Source: Pseudomonas sp. M47T1
Lineage (GTDB): Bacteria > Pseudomonadota > Gammaproteobacteria > Pseudomonadales > Pseudomonadaceae
Direction of reading: 5' to 3'
Assembly (NCBI RefSeq): GCF_000263855.1
Contig: NZ_AJWX01000016.1
Location: 62,001 to 126,000 of the forward strand
Length of the DNA: 64,000 nucleotides
Numbering within the stretch: position 1 is the first letter of the stretch; each line of letters begins with the position of its first letter. Below are positions 50,904 to 59,453 of the stretch, piece by piece. The translations under genes and the position numbers were made by a program. Below the pieces are notes generated by a model. That model did no database searches, had not been told where the DNA came from, and saw nothing but the letters and a program-made list of their open reading frames with translations.

Positions 50904-51911
50904 TCAGTCCTTGCGGCGCTTAAGCTGGTCGGTCAACTGGGTAGGCAGGCCCTTGATGATCAGCGTGCCGGCTTCTTCGTCGTATTCGATCTTGGAGCCC
51001 AGCAGGTGTGCTTCGAAGCTGATGGACAGGCCTTCGGCGCGGCCGGTGAAGCGGCGGAACTGGTTGAGGGTGCGTTTGTCGGCCGGGATTTCGGGCGACA
51101 GGCCGTAGTCCTTGTTGCGTATGTGGTCGTAGAAGGCGCGCGGACGGTCTTCGTCGATCAGCCCGGACAGCTCTTCAAGCCCTACTGGTTCGCCGTGCTT
51201 GGTCTGGGTAGTGGCGTATTCCACCAGGGCCTGGGTTTTCTCGCGAGCGGCTTCCTCGGGCAGGTCTTCGCTTTCCACGAAGTCACTGAAGGCCTTGAGC
51301 AGGGTGCGGGTTTCGCCCGGACCGTCCACGCCTTCCTGGCAGCCGATGAAGTCGCGGAAGTATTCCGAGACTTTCTTGCCGTTCTTGCCCTTGATGAACG
51401 AAATGTACTGCTTGGAATTCTTGTTGTTCTGCCACTCGGAAATGTTAATGCGCGCAGCCAGGTGCAGCTGGCCCAGGTCCAAGTGGCGTGACGGGGTCAC
51501 GTCCAGCTCGGCGTTCACGGCCACGCCTTCGCTGTGGTGCAGCAGGGCAATGGCCAGGTAGTCGGTCATGCCTTGCTGGTAGTGGGCGAACAGCACGTGG
51601 CCGCCGGTGGACAGGTTGGACTCTTCCATCAGTTTTTGCAGGTGCTCGACTGACTCGCGGCTGAACGCGGTGAAATCCTGCTCGGCGTCCATGTACTGCT
51701 TCAGCCAGCCGCTGAACGGGTGGGCGCCGGACTCGGGGTGGAAGAACCCCCATGCCTTGCCTTGCTTGGCGTTGTAGCTGTCATTGAGGTCGGCCAGCAG
51801 GTTCTCGATGGCCTGGGACTCGGTCAGTTCCGTGTCGCGGGCATGCAGCACTGCTGGTGTGCCGTCGGGTTTCTTTTCGATCAGGTGGACAATGCAGTGA
51901 CGGATCGGCAT
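50904..51911 (-). CDS. ndpA: Nucleoid-associated protein NdpA/YejK
   Basis: A 335-residue nucleoid-associated protein of the YejK/NdpA family. It begins PIRHCIVHLIEKKPDGTPAV, contains the conserved YISFIKGKNGKKVSEYF near residue 170 and ends in a Lys/Arg-rich tail. ATG 51911 is the family start; the ORF open to 52376 has no support beyond it. It is divergent from the HU gene, so two nucleoid proteins share one control region. Confidence 0.92.
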   Translation of the reverse strand: MPIRHCIVHLIEKKPDGTPAVLHARDTELTESQAIENLLADLNDSYNAKQGKAWGFFHPESGAHPFSGWLKQYMDAEQDFTAFSRESVEHLQKLMEESNLSTGGHVLFAHYQQGMTDYLAIALLHHSEGVAVNAELDVTPSRHLDLGQLHLAARINISEWQNNKNSKQYISFIKGKNGKKVSEYFRDFIGCQEGVDGPGETRTLLKAFSDFVESEDLPEEAAREKTQALVEYATTQTKHGEPVGLEELSGLIDEDRPRAFYDHIRNKDYGLSPEIPADKRTLNQFRRFTGRAEGLSISFEAHLLGSKIEYDEEAGTLIIKGLPTQLTDQLKRRKD

Positions 51912-52318
51912 GGGCTTCTCGGTGCGTCGAAAGGGGGAGGCCAGGGCGAGCGTGTCGGCCTTGGGCAAAGGCGCCAAGTGTAACGCAACTGGGGGTTTGC
52001 CTGCCCGGCGACGCTGTTTCAGGGCTTGATTTAGAGACTTTTGTCTATTTTTCAACCAAAGCGGCGATAAACCTGAACAAATGGCCAGGTAGTGGCGGAT
52101 ATTTCTGTTTCTGTGTGCTAGTTTTGCCCGGTCTTGCGCTCCACAAGGGCGCATCGCCTGCAGATAGCTGCCGTCAGGTCGAACCAAATACCGATTTGTG
52201 CATCTACATTCGCGATTGGCGTGGCTGTAGACCGATTGCCGGCCCTGAGGGGTTACGGCGTTTTTGACTGATGTGCACTCTGCAATCCAACTGAATTTGA
52301 TAGGGAAGGAACACCACC
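51912..52318. promoter_or_regulatory. Divergent ndpA/HU control region
   Basis: About 400 bases without a supported gene between two divergent nucleoid-protein genes. AGGGAAGGA before the HU ATG is a strong ribosome site. A TTGACT at 52265-52270 could be an HU -35, but no good -10 follows at the right distance. Confidence 0.45.
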
Positions 52319-52600
52319 ATGGCATTGACCAAAGACCAACTGATCGCCGACATCGCTGAAGCCATCGACGCGCCAAAAACCACCGCGCGCAATGCTCTCG
52401 AGCAACTGGGCCAGATCGTTGCCGACCAGCTGGAAAATGGCAGCGAAATCACCCTGCCAGGCATTGGCAAGCTGAAAATCACTGAGCGTCCAGCTCGCAC
52501 TGGCCGCAACCCTTCGACTGGCGCACCGATCGAAATCGCTGCCAAGAAAGTCGTCAAGTTCGTTCCAGCCAAAGTGCTGACTGATTCGGTTAACAAGTAA
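52319..52600 (+). CDS. hupN: HU family DNA-binding protein
   Basis: A 93-residue histone-like protein that bends DNA. The dimer core is seen in LTKDQLIADIAEAIDAPKT and the beta-arm in LPGIGKLKITERPARTGRNP, with the DNA-intercalating Pro in GRNPSTGAP. In P. putida the HU gene next to ndpA is called hupN, which I use on recollection of synteny. A terminator follows. Confidence 0.9.
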   Translation: MALTKDQLIADIAEAIDAPKTTARNALEQLGQIVADQLENGSEITLPGIGKLKITERPARTGRNPSTGAPIEIAAKKVVKFVPAKVLTDSVNK

Positions 52601-52617
52601 TCTTGTAACCAATCATG

Positions 52618-52657
52618 AAAAAGCCGTGACCGGGGCAACCCGATCACGGCTTTTTTT
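52618..52657 (+). terminator. Terminator of the HU gene
   Basis: AAAAAGCCGTGA and TCACGGCTTTTTTT form a 12-bp stem with a 14-base loop, 18 bases after the HU stop. The A-rich left side allows it to act for the convergent rlmF as well. Confidence 0.93.
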
Positions 52658-52684
52658 GTGCCTGCGGCTACACGTTTTGTGATG

Positions 52685-53629
52685 TCAGGCTTTTTTGTAC
52701 CAGGCATTTTGCTGCGCGTCGGTCTGGAACGTCCAGGCCACAAAGCGGCTCTGCTTCTGCCCCTGGCCCATCTCGACCACACGCACCTGCAACGCCCCAG
52801 CCTTCTTCAACGCCACCTGGATGGGAGGCAGGTTCGAAGCCTTGGACACCAGGGTACTGAACCACAGCACCTGCTGGCCCACCCCCACGCTCTCGTTGAT
52901 CAACTGGGTGACGAAACGAATCTCGCCCCCTTCGCACCACAACTCACTGCTTTGCCCGCCGAAATTGAGCACCGGCAGCTTGCGCTTGGGGTCGGCCTTG
53001 CCCAGTGCGCGCCATTTGCGTTGGCTGCCGCGGGTGGCTTCCTCCAGGGAGGCGTGGAAGGGCGGGTTGCACAAGGTCAGGTCGAAGCGCTCATCGGGCT
53101 TCAGCAGGCCGGTGAGGATGTGCCTGGCATTGTCCTGCGGGCGCAGGCTGATACCCTTGTCGAGCTTGTTGGCCTGGACAATGGCTCTGGCCGAAGCCAG
53201 GGCCACGCTGTCGATGTCTGAGCCCACGAACTGCCAGCGGTAGTCGCTGTGGCCCAGCAGGGGGTAGATACAGTTGGCACCGGTGCCGATGTCCAGCACG
53301 CGAACCGAGCTGCCACGGGGGATCTCGCCACCATTGGTATCAGCCAGCAGGTCGGCGCTGGCGTGGATGTAGTCGGCGCGCCCGGGGATGGGCGGGCACA
53401 GGTAGCCTTCTGGAATCGTCCAGTGCTGGATGCCGTACAACGCCTTGAGCAGGGCGCGGTTGAACACCTTGACTGCCGCCGGGTTGGCGAAGTCGATGCT
53501 TTCCTTGCCGTAGGGGTTGAGGATCACGTACTTGCCAAGTTCGGGGCTGCTCTTGATCAGTTGCGGGAAGTCGTAACGGCCTTGATGGCGGTTGCGGGGG
53601 TGGAAGGTGGGTTTGCTGGGGGCGGACAT
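52685..53629 (-). CDS. rlmF: 23S rRNA m6A1618 methyltransferase RlmF
   Basis: A 314-residue SAM-dependent methyltransferase that modifies A1618 of 23S rRNA. The SAM site is LDIGTGANCIYPLLG near residue 110 and the catalytic motif LCNPPFHAS near residue 185. ATG 53629 is used because the frame further upstream (to 53683) is translated REP sequence. It is convergent with the HU gene. Confidence 0.92.
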   Translation of the reverse strand: MSAPSKPTFHPRNRHQGRYDFPQLIKSSPELGKYVILNPYGKESIDFANPAAVKVFNRALLKALYGIQHWTIPEGYLCPPIPGRADYIHASADLLADTNGGEIPRGSSVRVLDIGTGANCIYPLLGHSDYRWQFVGSDIDSVALASARAIVQANKLDKGISLRPQDNARHILTGLLKPDERFDLTLCNPPFHASLEEATRGSQRKWRALGKADPKRKLPVLNFGGQSSELWCEGGEIRFVTQLINESVGVGQQVLWFSTLVSKASNLPPIQVALKKAGALQVRVVEMGQGQKQSRFVAWTFQTDAQQNAWYKKA

Positions 53630-53659
53630 GGGGGATTTTCCGTTGTCCGTGCTGGCCCT

Positions 53660-53732
53660 TTCGCGGGCAGAGCCCGCTCCCACAAGGTTTTGTGTACATC
53701 AAACCAGTGTGGGAGCGGGCTCTGCCCGCGAA
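53660..53732. repeat. REP pair between rlmF and valS
   Basis: Two 25-base REP units at 53660-53684 and 53708-53732 (GGGCAGAGCCCGCTCCCAC and its inverse) are perfect inverted copies with a 23-base spacer, lying just after the valS stop. Confidence 0.92.
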
Positions 53733-53748
53733 GGGGCCGACGGAGGAT

Positions 53749-56595
53749 TTACAGGCTGGCGATGCGCGCGTGCTGCTCGGCCAGCTTGCTCAGGGCTTGC
53801 TCGGCCTCGGCCATCTTCGCGCGCTCCTTGTCGATCACCGCAGGCGGTGCCTTGTCGACGAAGGCGGCGTTGGACAACTTGCCGCCCACGCGCTGCACTT
53901 CACCTTGCAGACGCTGGATTTCCTTGTCCAGGCGCGCCAGTTCGGCGTCCTTGTCGATCAGGCCAGCCATGGGCACCAGCACTTCCAACTCGCCCACCAG
54001 CGCGGTAGCGCTCAGGGGGGCTTCGGCGCCGGCTTCCAGCACGGTGATGGACTCGAGCTTGGCCAGCTTTTTCAGCAGGGCTTCGTTCTCGACCAGGCGG
54101 CGTTTGTCTTCGGCACTGGCGTTTTTCAGGAACAGCGCCAGGGGCTTGCCCGGGCCGATGTTCATTTCACCACGAATGTTGCGCACGCCCAGCATCAGGC
54201 CTTTAAGCCATTCGATGTCGTTCTCGGCCGCCTCATCGATGCGGCTCTCGTTAGCCACTGGCCACGGTTGCAGCATGATGGTCTTGCCTTCGGCACCTAC
54301 CAGCGGCGCCAGGCGCTGCCAGATTTCCTCGGTGATGAACGGCATGAACGGATGCGCCAGGCGCATGGCCACTTCCAGCACGCGCACCAGGGTGCGACGG
54401 GTGCCGCGCTGGCGCTCTACCGGGGCGTTCTCGTCCCACAGCACAGGCTTGGACAGCTCCAGGTACCAGTCGCAGTACTGGTTCCAGATGAACTCGTACA
54501 GGGCCTGGGCGGCCAGGTCGAAACGGAACTGGTCCAGCTGGCGGGTCACTTCGGCTTCGGTGCGCTGCAACTGCGAGATGATCCAGCGGTCAGCCAGGGA
54601 CAGTTCGTAGGCTTCGCCGTTCTGGCCGCAGTCTTCGCCCTTGTCCAGCACGTAGCGGGTGGCGTTCCAGATCTTGTTGCAGAAGTTGCGGTAGCCTTCC
54701 ACGCGGCCCATGTCGAACTTGATGTCGCGGCCGGTGGACGCCAGCGAGCAGAAGGTGAAGCGCAGGGCGTCGGTGCCATAGCTGGCGATGCCGTCGGCGA
54801 ACTCGTCACGGGTCTGCTTTTCGATTTTCTTGGCGATTTTCGGCTGCATCAGGCCGCTGGTGCGTTTTTCAACCAGCGCTTCCAGGTCGATGCCGTCGAT
54901 GATGTCCAGCGGGTCCAGGACGTTGCCCTTGGACTTGGACATCTTCTGGCCCTGGCCATCACGCACCAGGCCATGCACGTAGACGGTCTTGAACGGTACC
55001 TGCGGGGTGCCGTCCGGGTCTTTCACCAAGTGCATGGTCAGCATGATCATCCGGGCGACCCAGAAGAAAATGATGTCGAAACCGGTGACCAGCACGTCGG
55101 TGGAGTGGAATTTCTTCAGGAATTCGGTCTGTTCCGGCCAGCCCAGGGTGGAGAAGGTCCACAGGCCCGAACTGAACCAGGTGTCGAGCACGTCGTTGTC
55201 CTGGTTCAGGACCACGTCGGCGCCCAGGCCGTTCTTGGCGCGCACTTCTTCTTCGCTGCGGCCTACGTAGACCTTGCCGGACTCGTCGTACCAGGCCGGA
55301 ATACGGTGGCCCCACCACAGCTGACGGCTGATGCACCAGTCCTGGATGTCACGCATCCACGAGAAGTACATGTTCTCGTACTGCTTGGGCACGAACTGGA
55401 TGCGGCCGTCTTCAACGGCGGCAATTGCAGGCTCGGCCAGCGGCTTGGTCGACACGTACCACTGGTCGGTCAGCCACGGCTCGATGATGGTGCCCGAGCG
55501 GTCGCCCTTCGGCACTTTCAGGGCGTGGTCGTCGACGCTGACCAGCAGGCCGGCGGCATCGAAGGCGGCAACGATCTGCTTGCGCGCCTCGAAACGGTCC
55601 AGGCCAGCGTATTCGGCCGGCAGGGTACCGTCGACGCTGTCGTTCAGGGTGCCGTCCAGGTTGAACACCTGGGCTGCGGCCAGCACGTTGGCGTTCTTGT
55701 CGAAGATGTTCAGCAGCGGCAGGTTGTGGCGCTTGCCGACTTCGTAGTCGTTGAAGTCGTGGGCCGGGGTGATCTTCACGCAGCCGGTGCCGAATTCGGG
55801 GTCGCAGTAATCGTCGGCGATGATCGGGATCAGGCGGCCGACCAACGGCAGTTCGACGAACTTGCCGATCAGCGCCTGGTAGCGCTCGTCGTTCGGGTTT
55901 ACGGCCACGGCGGCGTCGCCGAGCATGGTTTCCGGACGGGTAGTGGCAACCACCAGGTAGTCCAGGCCTTCAGCCGTCTTGGCACCGTCGGCCAGGGGGT
56001 AGCGCAGGTTCCACAACGAGCCTTTCTCGTCGTGGTTCTCCACTTCCAGGTCGGAGATGGCGGTGTGCAGCTTGGTGTCCCAGTTGACCAGGCGCTTGCC
56101 GCGGTAGATCAGGCCGTCTTCGTGCAGGCGCACGAACGCTTCCTTGACCGATTCCGACAGGCCGTCGTCCATGGTGAAGCGCTCGCGGCTCCAGTCCACG
56201 GACGAGCCCAGGCGGCGGATCTGGCGGCTGATGTTGCCACCGGACTGGTCTTTCCATTCCCAGACTTTTTCCAGGAATTTCTCGCGGCCCAGGTCGTGGC
56301 GGTTCTGGCCCTGGGCTTCGAGTTGGCGTTCTACCAGCATCTGGGTGGCGATACCGGCGTGGTCGGTACCGGGCTGCCACAGGGTGTTGCGGCCCTGCAT
56401 GCGGCGGAAACGGATCAGGGCGTCCATGATCGCATTGTTGAAACCATGGCCCATGTGCAGGCTGCCGGTGACGTTTGGCGGCGGGATCATGATGGTGTAC
56501 GAGTCGCCCGCGCCTTGCGGAGCGAAATAGTTCTCGGACTCCCAGGTCTGGTACCAGGAAGTTTCAATGGCGTGCGGCTGGTAGGTCTTATCCAT
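53749..56595 (-). CDS. valS: Valyl-tRNA synthetase
   Basis: A 948-residue class I aminoacyl-tRNA synthetase that charges tRNA-Val. The HIGH motif is HMGH at residues 47-50 after PPPNVTGSL, and KMSKSKGN is near residue 555. The editing domain lies between, the anticodon-binding domain follows, and a C-terminal coiled-coil arm with KDAELARLDKEIQRLQGEV closes the protein. ATG 56595 gives the standard MDKTYQPHAIETSW start. It is followed downstream by the REP pair. Confidence 0.97.
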   Translation of the reverse strand: MDKTYQPHAIETSWYQTWESENYFAPQGAGDSYTIMIPPPNVTGSLHMGHGFNNAIMDALIRFRRMQGRNTLWQPGTDHAGIATQMLVERQLEAQGQNRHDLGREKFLEKVWEWKDQSGGNISRQIRRLGSSVDWSRERFTMDDGLSESVKEAFVRLHEDGLIYRGKRLVNWDTKLHTAISDLEVENHDEKGSLWNLRYPLADGAKTAEGLDYLVVATTRPETMLGDAAVAVNPNDERYQALIGKFVELPLVGRLIPIIADDYCDPEFGTGCVKITPAHDFNDYEVGKRHNLPLLNIFDKNANVLAAAQVFNLDGTLNDSVDGTLPAEYAGLDRFEARKQIVAAFDAAGLLVSVDDHALKVPKGDRSGTIIEPWLTDQWYVSTKPLAEPAIAAVEDGRIQFVPKQYENMYFSWMRDIQDWCISRQLWWGHRIPAWYDESGKVYVGRSEEEVRAKNGLGADVVLNQDNDVLDTWFSSGLWTFSTLGWPEQTEFLKKFHSTDVLVTGFDIIFFWVARMIMLTMHLVKDPDGTPQVPFKTVYVHGLVRDGQGQKMSKSKGNVLDPLDIIDGIDLEALVEKRTSGLMQPKIAKKIEKQTRDEFADGIASYGTDALRFTFCSLASTGRDIKFDMGRVEGYRNFCNKIWNATRYVLDKGEDCGQNGEAYELSLADRWIISQLQRTEAEVTRQLDQFRFDLAAQALYEFIWNQYCDWYLELSKPVLWDENAPVERQRGTRRTLVRVLEVAMRLAHPFMPFITEEIWQRLAPLVGAEGKTIMLQPWPVANESRIDEAAENDIEWLKGLMLGVRNIRGEMNIGPGKPLALFLKNASAEDKRRLVENEALLKKLAKLESITVLEAGAEAPLSATALVGELEVLVPMAGLIDKDAELARLDKEIQRLQGEVQRVGGKLSNAAFVDKAPPAVIDKERAKMAEAEQALSKLAEQHARIASL

Positions 56596-56717
56596 GCTCG
56601 GCGGGACCCTAATAGGCATTTATTCAGGAAAGCCGATTAGTATAACGGGGAAGGGCCGGGATCGGTAGGCGCTATCCTCGCAGTCCCCCCACAGAGAAAA
56701 TCAGAGTAAGTCAGGGC

Positions 56718-57101
56718 TCACGGGTTGAGCAGCCGCTCCATGCGCGCTTCCAGGCGGCGCTTGATTTCGGTCTCGATGTGCGGAGCGAAATCGTCGATCA
56801 CGTCTTGCATGATCAACTGGGCTGCGGCGCGCAACTCGGCATCCAGGTGCAGCAGGGTGTCCTGGCGGTTTTGTGCCGGGGTGGGCGGTGGTGGGGGGGC
56901 GGGGGCTGGCTCAGGTGCGGCCTGGGCCTCGGCCTTCTGCTGGGCTTCGAGCTGGTCGAAGAGCAACGGAATCTGTTCGGCGCTGACCACGGTTTCAGTC
57001 AGCAGCGGCGGTTGCAGGGTATCGTCGCCGAGCAGCTTGCGGATCGACTCGAGGTCGTCCAGCAGGTGCGCGGACTTGGGTAAGTTGTTTGCAGTGTCCA
57101 T
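56718..57101 (-). CDS. Conserved protein of unknown function after holC
   Basis: A 127-residue soluble protein with a low-complexity Ala/Pro/Gln middle (EPAPAPPPPPTPAQ, residues 63-77) and a helical C-terminus (LRAAAQLIMQDVIDDFAPHI). I do not recognise an enzyme family; pseudomonad orthologues between holC and valS are usually called hypothetical or DNA polymerase III subunit chi-associated. It starts six bases after the holC stop, so it is cotranscribed with holC. Confidence 0.75.
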   Translation of the reverse strand: MDTANNLPKSAHLLDDLESIRKLLGDDTLQPPLLTETVVSAEQIPLLFDQLEAQQKAEAQAAPEPAPAPPPPPTPAQNRQDTLLHLDAELRAAAQLIMQDVIDDFAPHIETEIKRRLEARMERLLNP

Positions 57102-57107
57102 GGTGGC

Positions 57108-57536
57108 TCAGAGTCGCTGTAAGCGGTGATCTTGCAGAGGATAGCCCTGTTCACGGTAGAAACGGAAACTCTCCCGTGCGGCCTGACGAATAGCGGGGTC
57201 TTCCACCACCACTTCCGCCACGCGGGCAAAGCGGCTGGCAAAGGCCGGCACCTTCAGGGCCAGGTTGACCAGCAGGTCCTGGTGGCTGGCAGGGGCGTCA
57301 TCGAGCCCCAGGGCAATTACCGCCTCGGGGTCTTCTTCGGCCAGGCTGTGGGGCACGAAGCTTTCACCCTTGAACGCCCACAGGCGCGCATCGAGCTGTT
57401 CGCGCTGCTCGGCGTCGCTGCAATGCAGGTACACCCGGTGGCCCAGGCGCCAGGCCTTTTCCACCAGCTTGCAGGCGAAGTCCAGCCGCGCCGCGGGCAG
57501 CGGGCTGGGCAGAATGTAGAAGTCGACTTTGGTCAT
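57108..57536 (-). CDS. holC: DNA polymerase III subunit chi
   Basis: A 142-residue clamp-loader accessory subunit that contacts SSB. VDFYILPSP at the N-terminus, ACKLVEKAWRLGHRVYLHC near residue 25 and the LWAFKGESFVPHSL block near residue 52 are characteristic. It is in the order pepA-holC-(unknown)-valS on the minus strand. Confidence 0.93.
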   Translation of the reverse strand: MTKVDFYILPSPLPAARLDFACKLVEKAWRLGHRVYLHCSDAEQREQLDARLWAFKGESFVPHSLAEEDPEAVIALGLDDAPASHQDLLVNLALKVPAFASRFARVAEVVVEDPAIRQAARESFRFYREQGYPLQDHRLQRL

Positions 57537-57557
57537 GGTTGGGTCTACACAGTCCGT

Positions 57558-57645
57558 GTAGGAGTGGGCGGTGCCCGCGAAGGGCGCACCGCGTTCCGCC
57601 TGGCAGAACGCGCAACGCCTTTCGCGGACACGGTCCGCTCCTGCA
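57558..57645. repeat. Divergent REP pair between holC and pepA
   Basis: GTAGGAGTGGGCGGTGCCCG at 57558 and its inverted partner (CGGACACGGTCCGCTCCTGC) ending at 57645 form a looser REP pair, with substitutions relative to the other copies and a further inverted repeat (GGCGCACCGCGTT with AACGCGCAACGCC) in the loop. Confidence 0.75.
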
Positions 57646-57660
57646 GGTTATACCGTCGCC

Positions 57661-59151
57661 TTACGCGCCAGCGCGGTCCAGCAGGTACTGGGTCAGCAGG
57701 GGAACCGGGCGGCCACTGGCGCCCTTGTCCTTGCCGCCACTGACCCAGGCGGTGCCGGCGATGTCCAGGTGCGCCCAGTTGTAGCTCTTGGCAAAGCGCG
57801 ACAGGAAGCAGCCCGCGGTGATGGCGCCGCCTTTCGGGCCGCCGATGTTGGCGATGTCGGCGAACGGCGAATCCAGCTGTTCCTGGTATTCGTCGAACAG
57901 CGGCAGCTGCCAGGCGCGGTCGTCGGCGGTCTTGCCGGCGTCCAGCAGTTGTTCGATCAGCTCTTCGTTGTTACCCATCAGGCCCGAGGTGTGGGCGCCC
58001 AGGGCGACCATGCAGGCGCCGGTCAGGGTGGCGATGTCGATCACCGCCTGAGGCTTGAAGCGTTCGGCGTAGGTCAGGGTGTCACACAGCACCAGGCGGC
58101 CTTCGGCGTCGGTGTTGAGGATTTCCACGGTCTGGCCGCTCATGGTGCTGACGATGTCGCCAGGGCGCGTGGCGCTGCCGCTCGGCATGTTCTCGGCGCA
58201 GGCCAGCAGGCACACCAGGTTGATCGGCAGCTTGAGTTCCAATACCGCGCGCAGGGTGCCGAACACGCTGGCAGCGCCGCACATGTCGTACTTCATCTCG
58301 TCCATGCCGGCCGCAGGTTTGATGCTGATGCCGCCGGTGTCGAAGGTAATGCCCTTGCCCACCAGCACGAACGGCTTGTCGGACTTCTTTGCACCCTGGT
58401 AGTTGAGCACGATAAGGCGCGGTGGCTGCTCGCTGCCCTGGGCCACGGCCATGAAGGCGCCCATGCCCAGTTCCTTGAGTTTCTTCTCGTCGTGGATCTC
58501 GACCTTCAGGTTCTTGTGCTCCTTGCCCAGGGCTTTGGCTTCTTCAGCCAGGAAGCTTGGGTGGCAGACGTTGGGCGGCAGGTTGCCCAGGTCGCGGGTG
58601 AAGCTCATGCCGGCGGCAATGGCGCTGGCATGGGCCACGGCGCGCTCGACGTCGGCCTGGCTGGCCTTGTCGGTCAGCAGGGTGATTTTCTTCAGGGCGC
58701 GGGGCTCGGCCTTCTTGCTCTTGAAGCGGTCGAAGACGTACTCGCCATCCTGCAGGGTCTCGGCCAGCAGGCGCGCCTTGCCGTAGGCATCGCGGCCTTT
58801 AACGCCCAGTTCGTCCAGTGCCAGCACGGCATCGCTGCCGCCCAGGCCTTTCAGCGCGCCCAGCACGGCGGCGCCCAGTTTGCGCCAGGCGCGGTCGCCC
58901 AGCAGCTCGTCGGCACCGGTGCCTACCAACAGCACACGCTCGGCCTTCAGGCCCGGCAGGCTGTGCAGCAGCAGGGTCTGGCCGGGCTTGCCGGACAGGT
59001 CGCCGCGCTTGAGCACGGCGGTGAGGGCGCCGCTGCTCAGTTCATCGACCTTCTGGCCGACGGCACCCAGTTTGCGGCCTTCGCCCACGGCGACGACCAG
59101 GGTTGCGGTCTTCAGGCTTTCAGCGCTGACGCTTTTTACAACCAATTCCAT
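57661..59151 (-). CDS. pepA: Leucyl aminopeptidase PepA
   Basis: A 496-residue M17 dinuclear-metal aminopeptidase that removes N-terminal residues from peptides; in other bacteria it also binds DNA. VGKGITFDTGGISIKP carries the first metal ligands near residue 255 and NTDAEGRLVLCDTL the catalytic motif near 345. ATG 59151 is the family start (MELVVKS); the frame is open a further 25 codons without a ribosome site. It is divergent from lptF. Confidence 0.96.
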   Translation of the reverse strand: MELVVKSVSAESLKTATLVVAVGEGRKLGAVGQKVDELSSGALTAVLKRGDLSGKPGQTLLLHSLPGLKAERVLLVGTGADELLGDRAWRKLGAAVLGALKGLGGSDAVLALDELGVKGRDAYGKARLLAETLQDGEYVFDRFKSKKAEPRALKKITLLTDKASQADVERAVAHASAIAAGMSFTRDLGNLPPNVCHPSFLAEEAKALGKEHKNLKVEIHDEKKLKELGMGAFMAVAQGSEQPPRLIVLNYQGAKKSDKPFVLVGKGITFDTGGISIKPAAGMDEMKYDMCGAASVFGTLRAVLELKLPINLVCLLACAENMPSGSATRPGDIVSTMSGQTVEILNTDAEGRLVLCDTLTYAERFKPQAVIDIATLTGACMVALGAHTSGLMGNNEELIEQLLDAGKTADDRAWQLPLFDEYQEQLDSPFADIANIGGPKGGAITAGCFLSRFAKSYNWAHLDIAGTAWVSGGKDKGASGRPVPLLTQYLLDRAGA

Positions 59152-59453
59152 TTCCGGGTCCCCTAATGAACTGTCGGTATACGCAGCCTCTAATGGGATG
59201 CGCTGAAGTGAAACTGCCTGGCGCAACGTGTGGCGGCCAGGTCAAAGGTCCCAGTTTGACCCCAGCCGGCCGGGCCTGACAACCCTTGGCGCAGGCTTTG
59301 CGCAACTGTATGTGCACACGAAGTGACAGGCAGGCCCAATCACAGGATAATGCGCCAACTTTTTCCACCGGTGCGCCTTGCGCGTGCCGACCACCGACGT
59401 GGTAGCTAATCCTTGTTTGGCCGTCTGAGCCTGACAACCCTGGAGTGTCCGGT
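59152..59453. promoter_or_regulatory. Divergent pepA/lptF control region
   Basis: About 300 bases without a gene. GGTCAAA at 59240-59246 is inverted as TTTGACC at 59255-59261, a perfect 7-bp arm pair with an 8-base spacer, a possible regulator site about 90 bases from the pepA start. GGAG at 59442-59445 is the lptF ribosome site. Confidence 0.45.

Noticed and set aside
53692..56640. 982-residue open frame on the plus strand
   Set aside because: It is the complement of valS; high GC makes long shadow frames, and it shows no ribosome site or protein family features.
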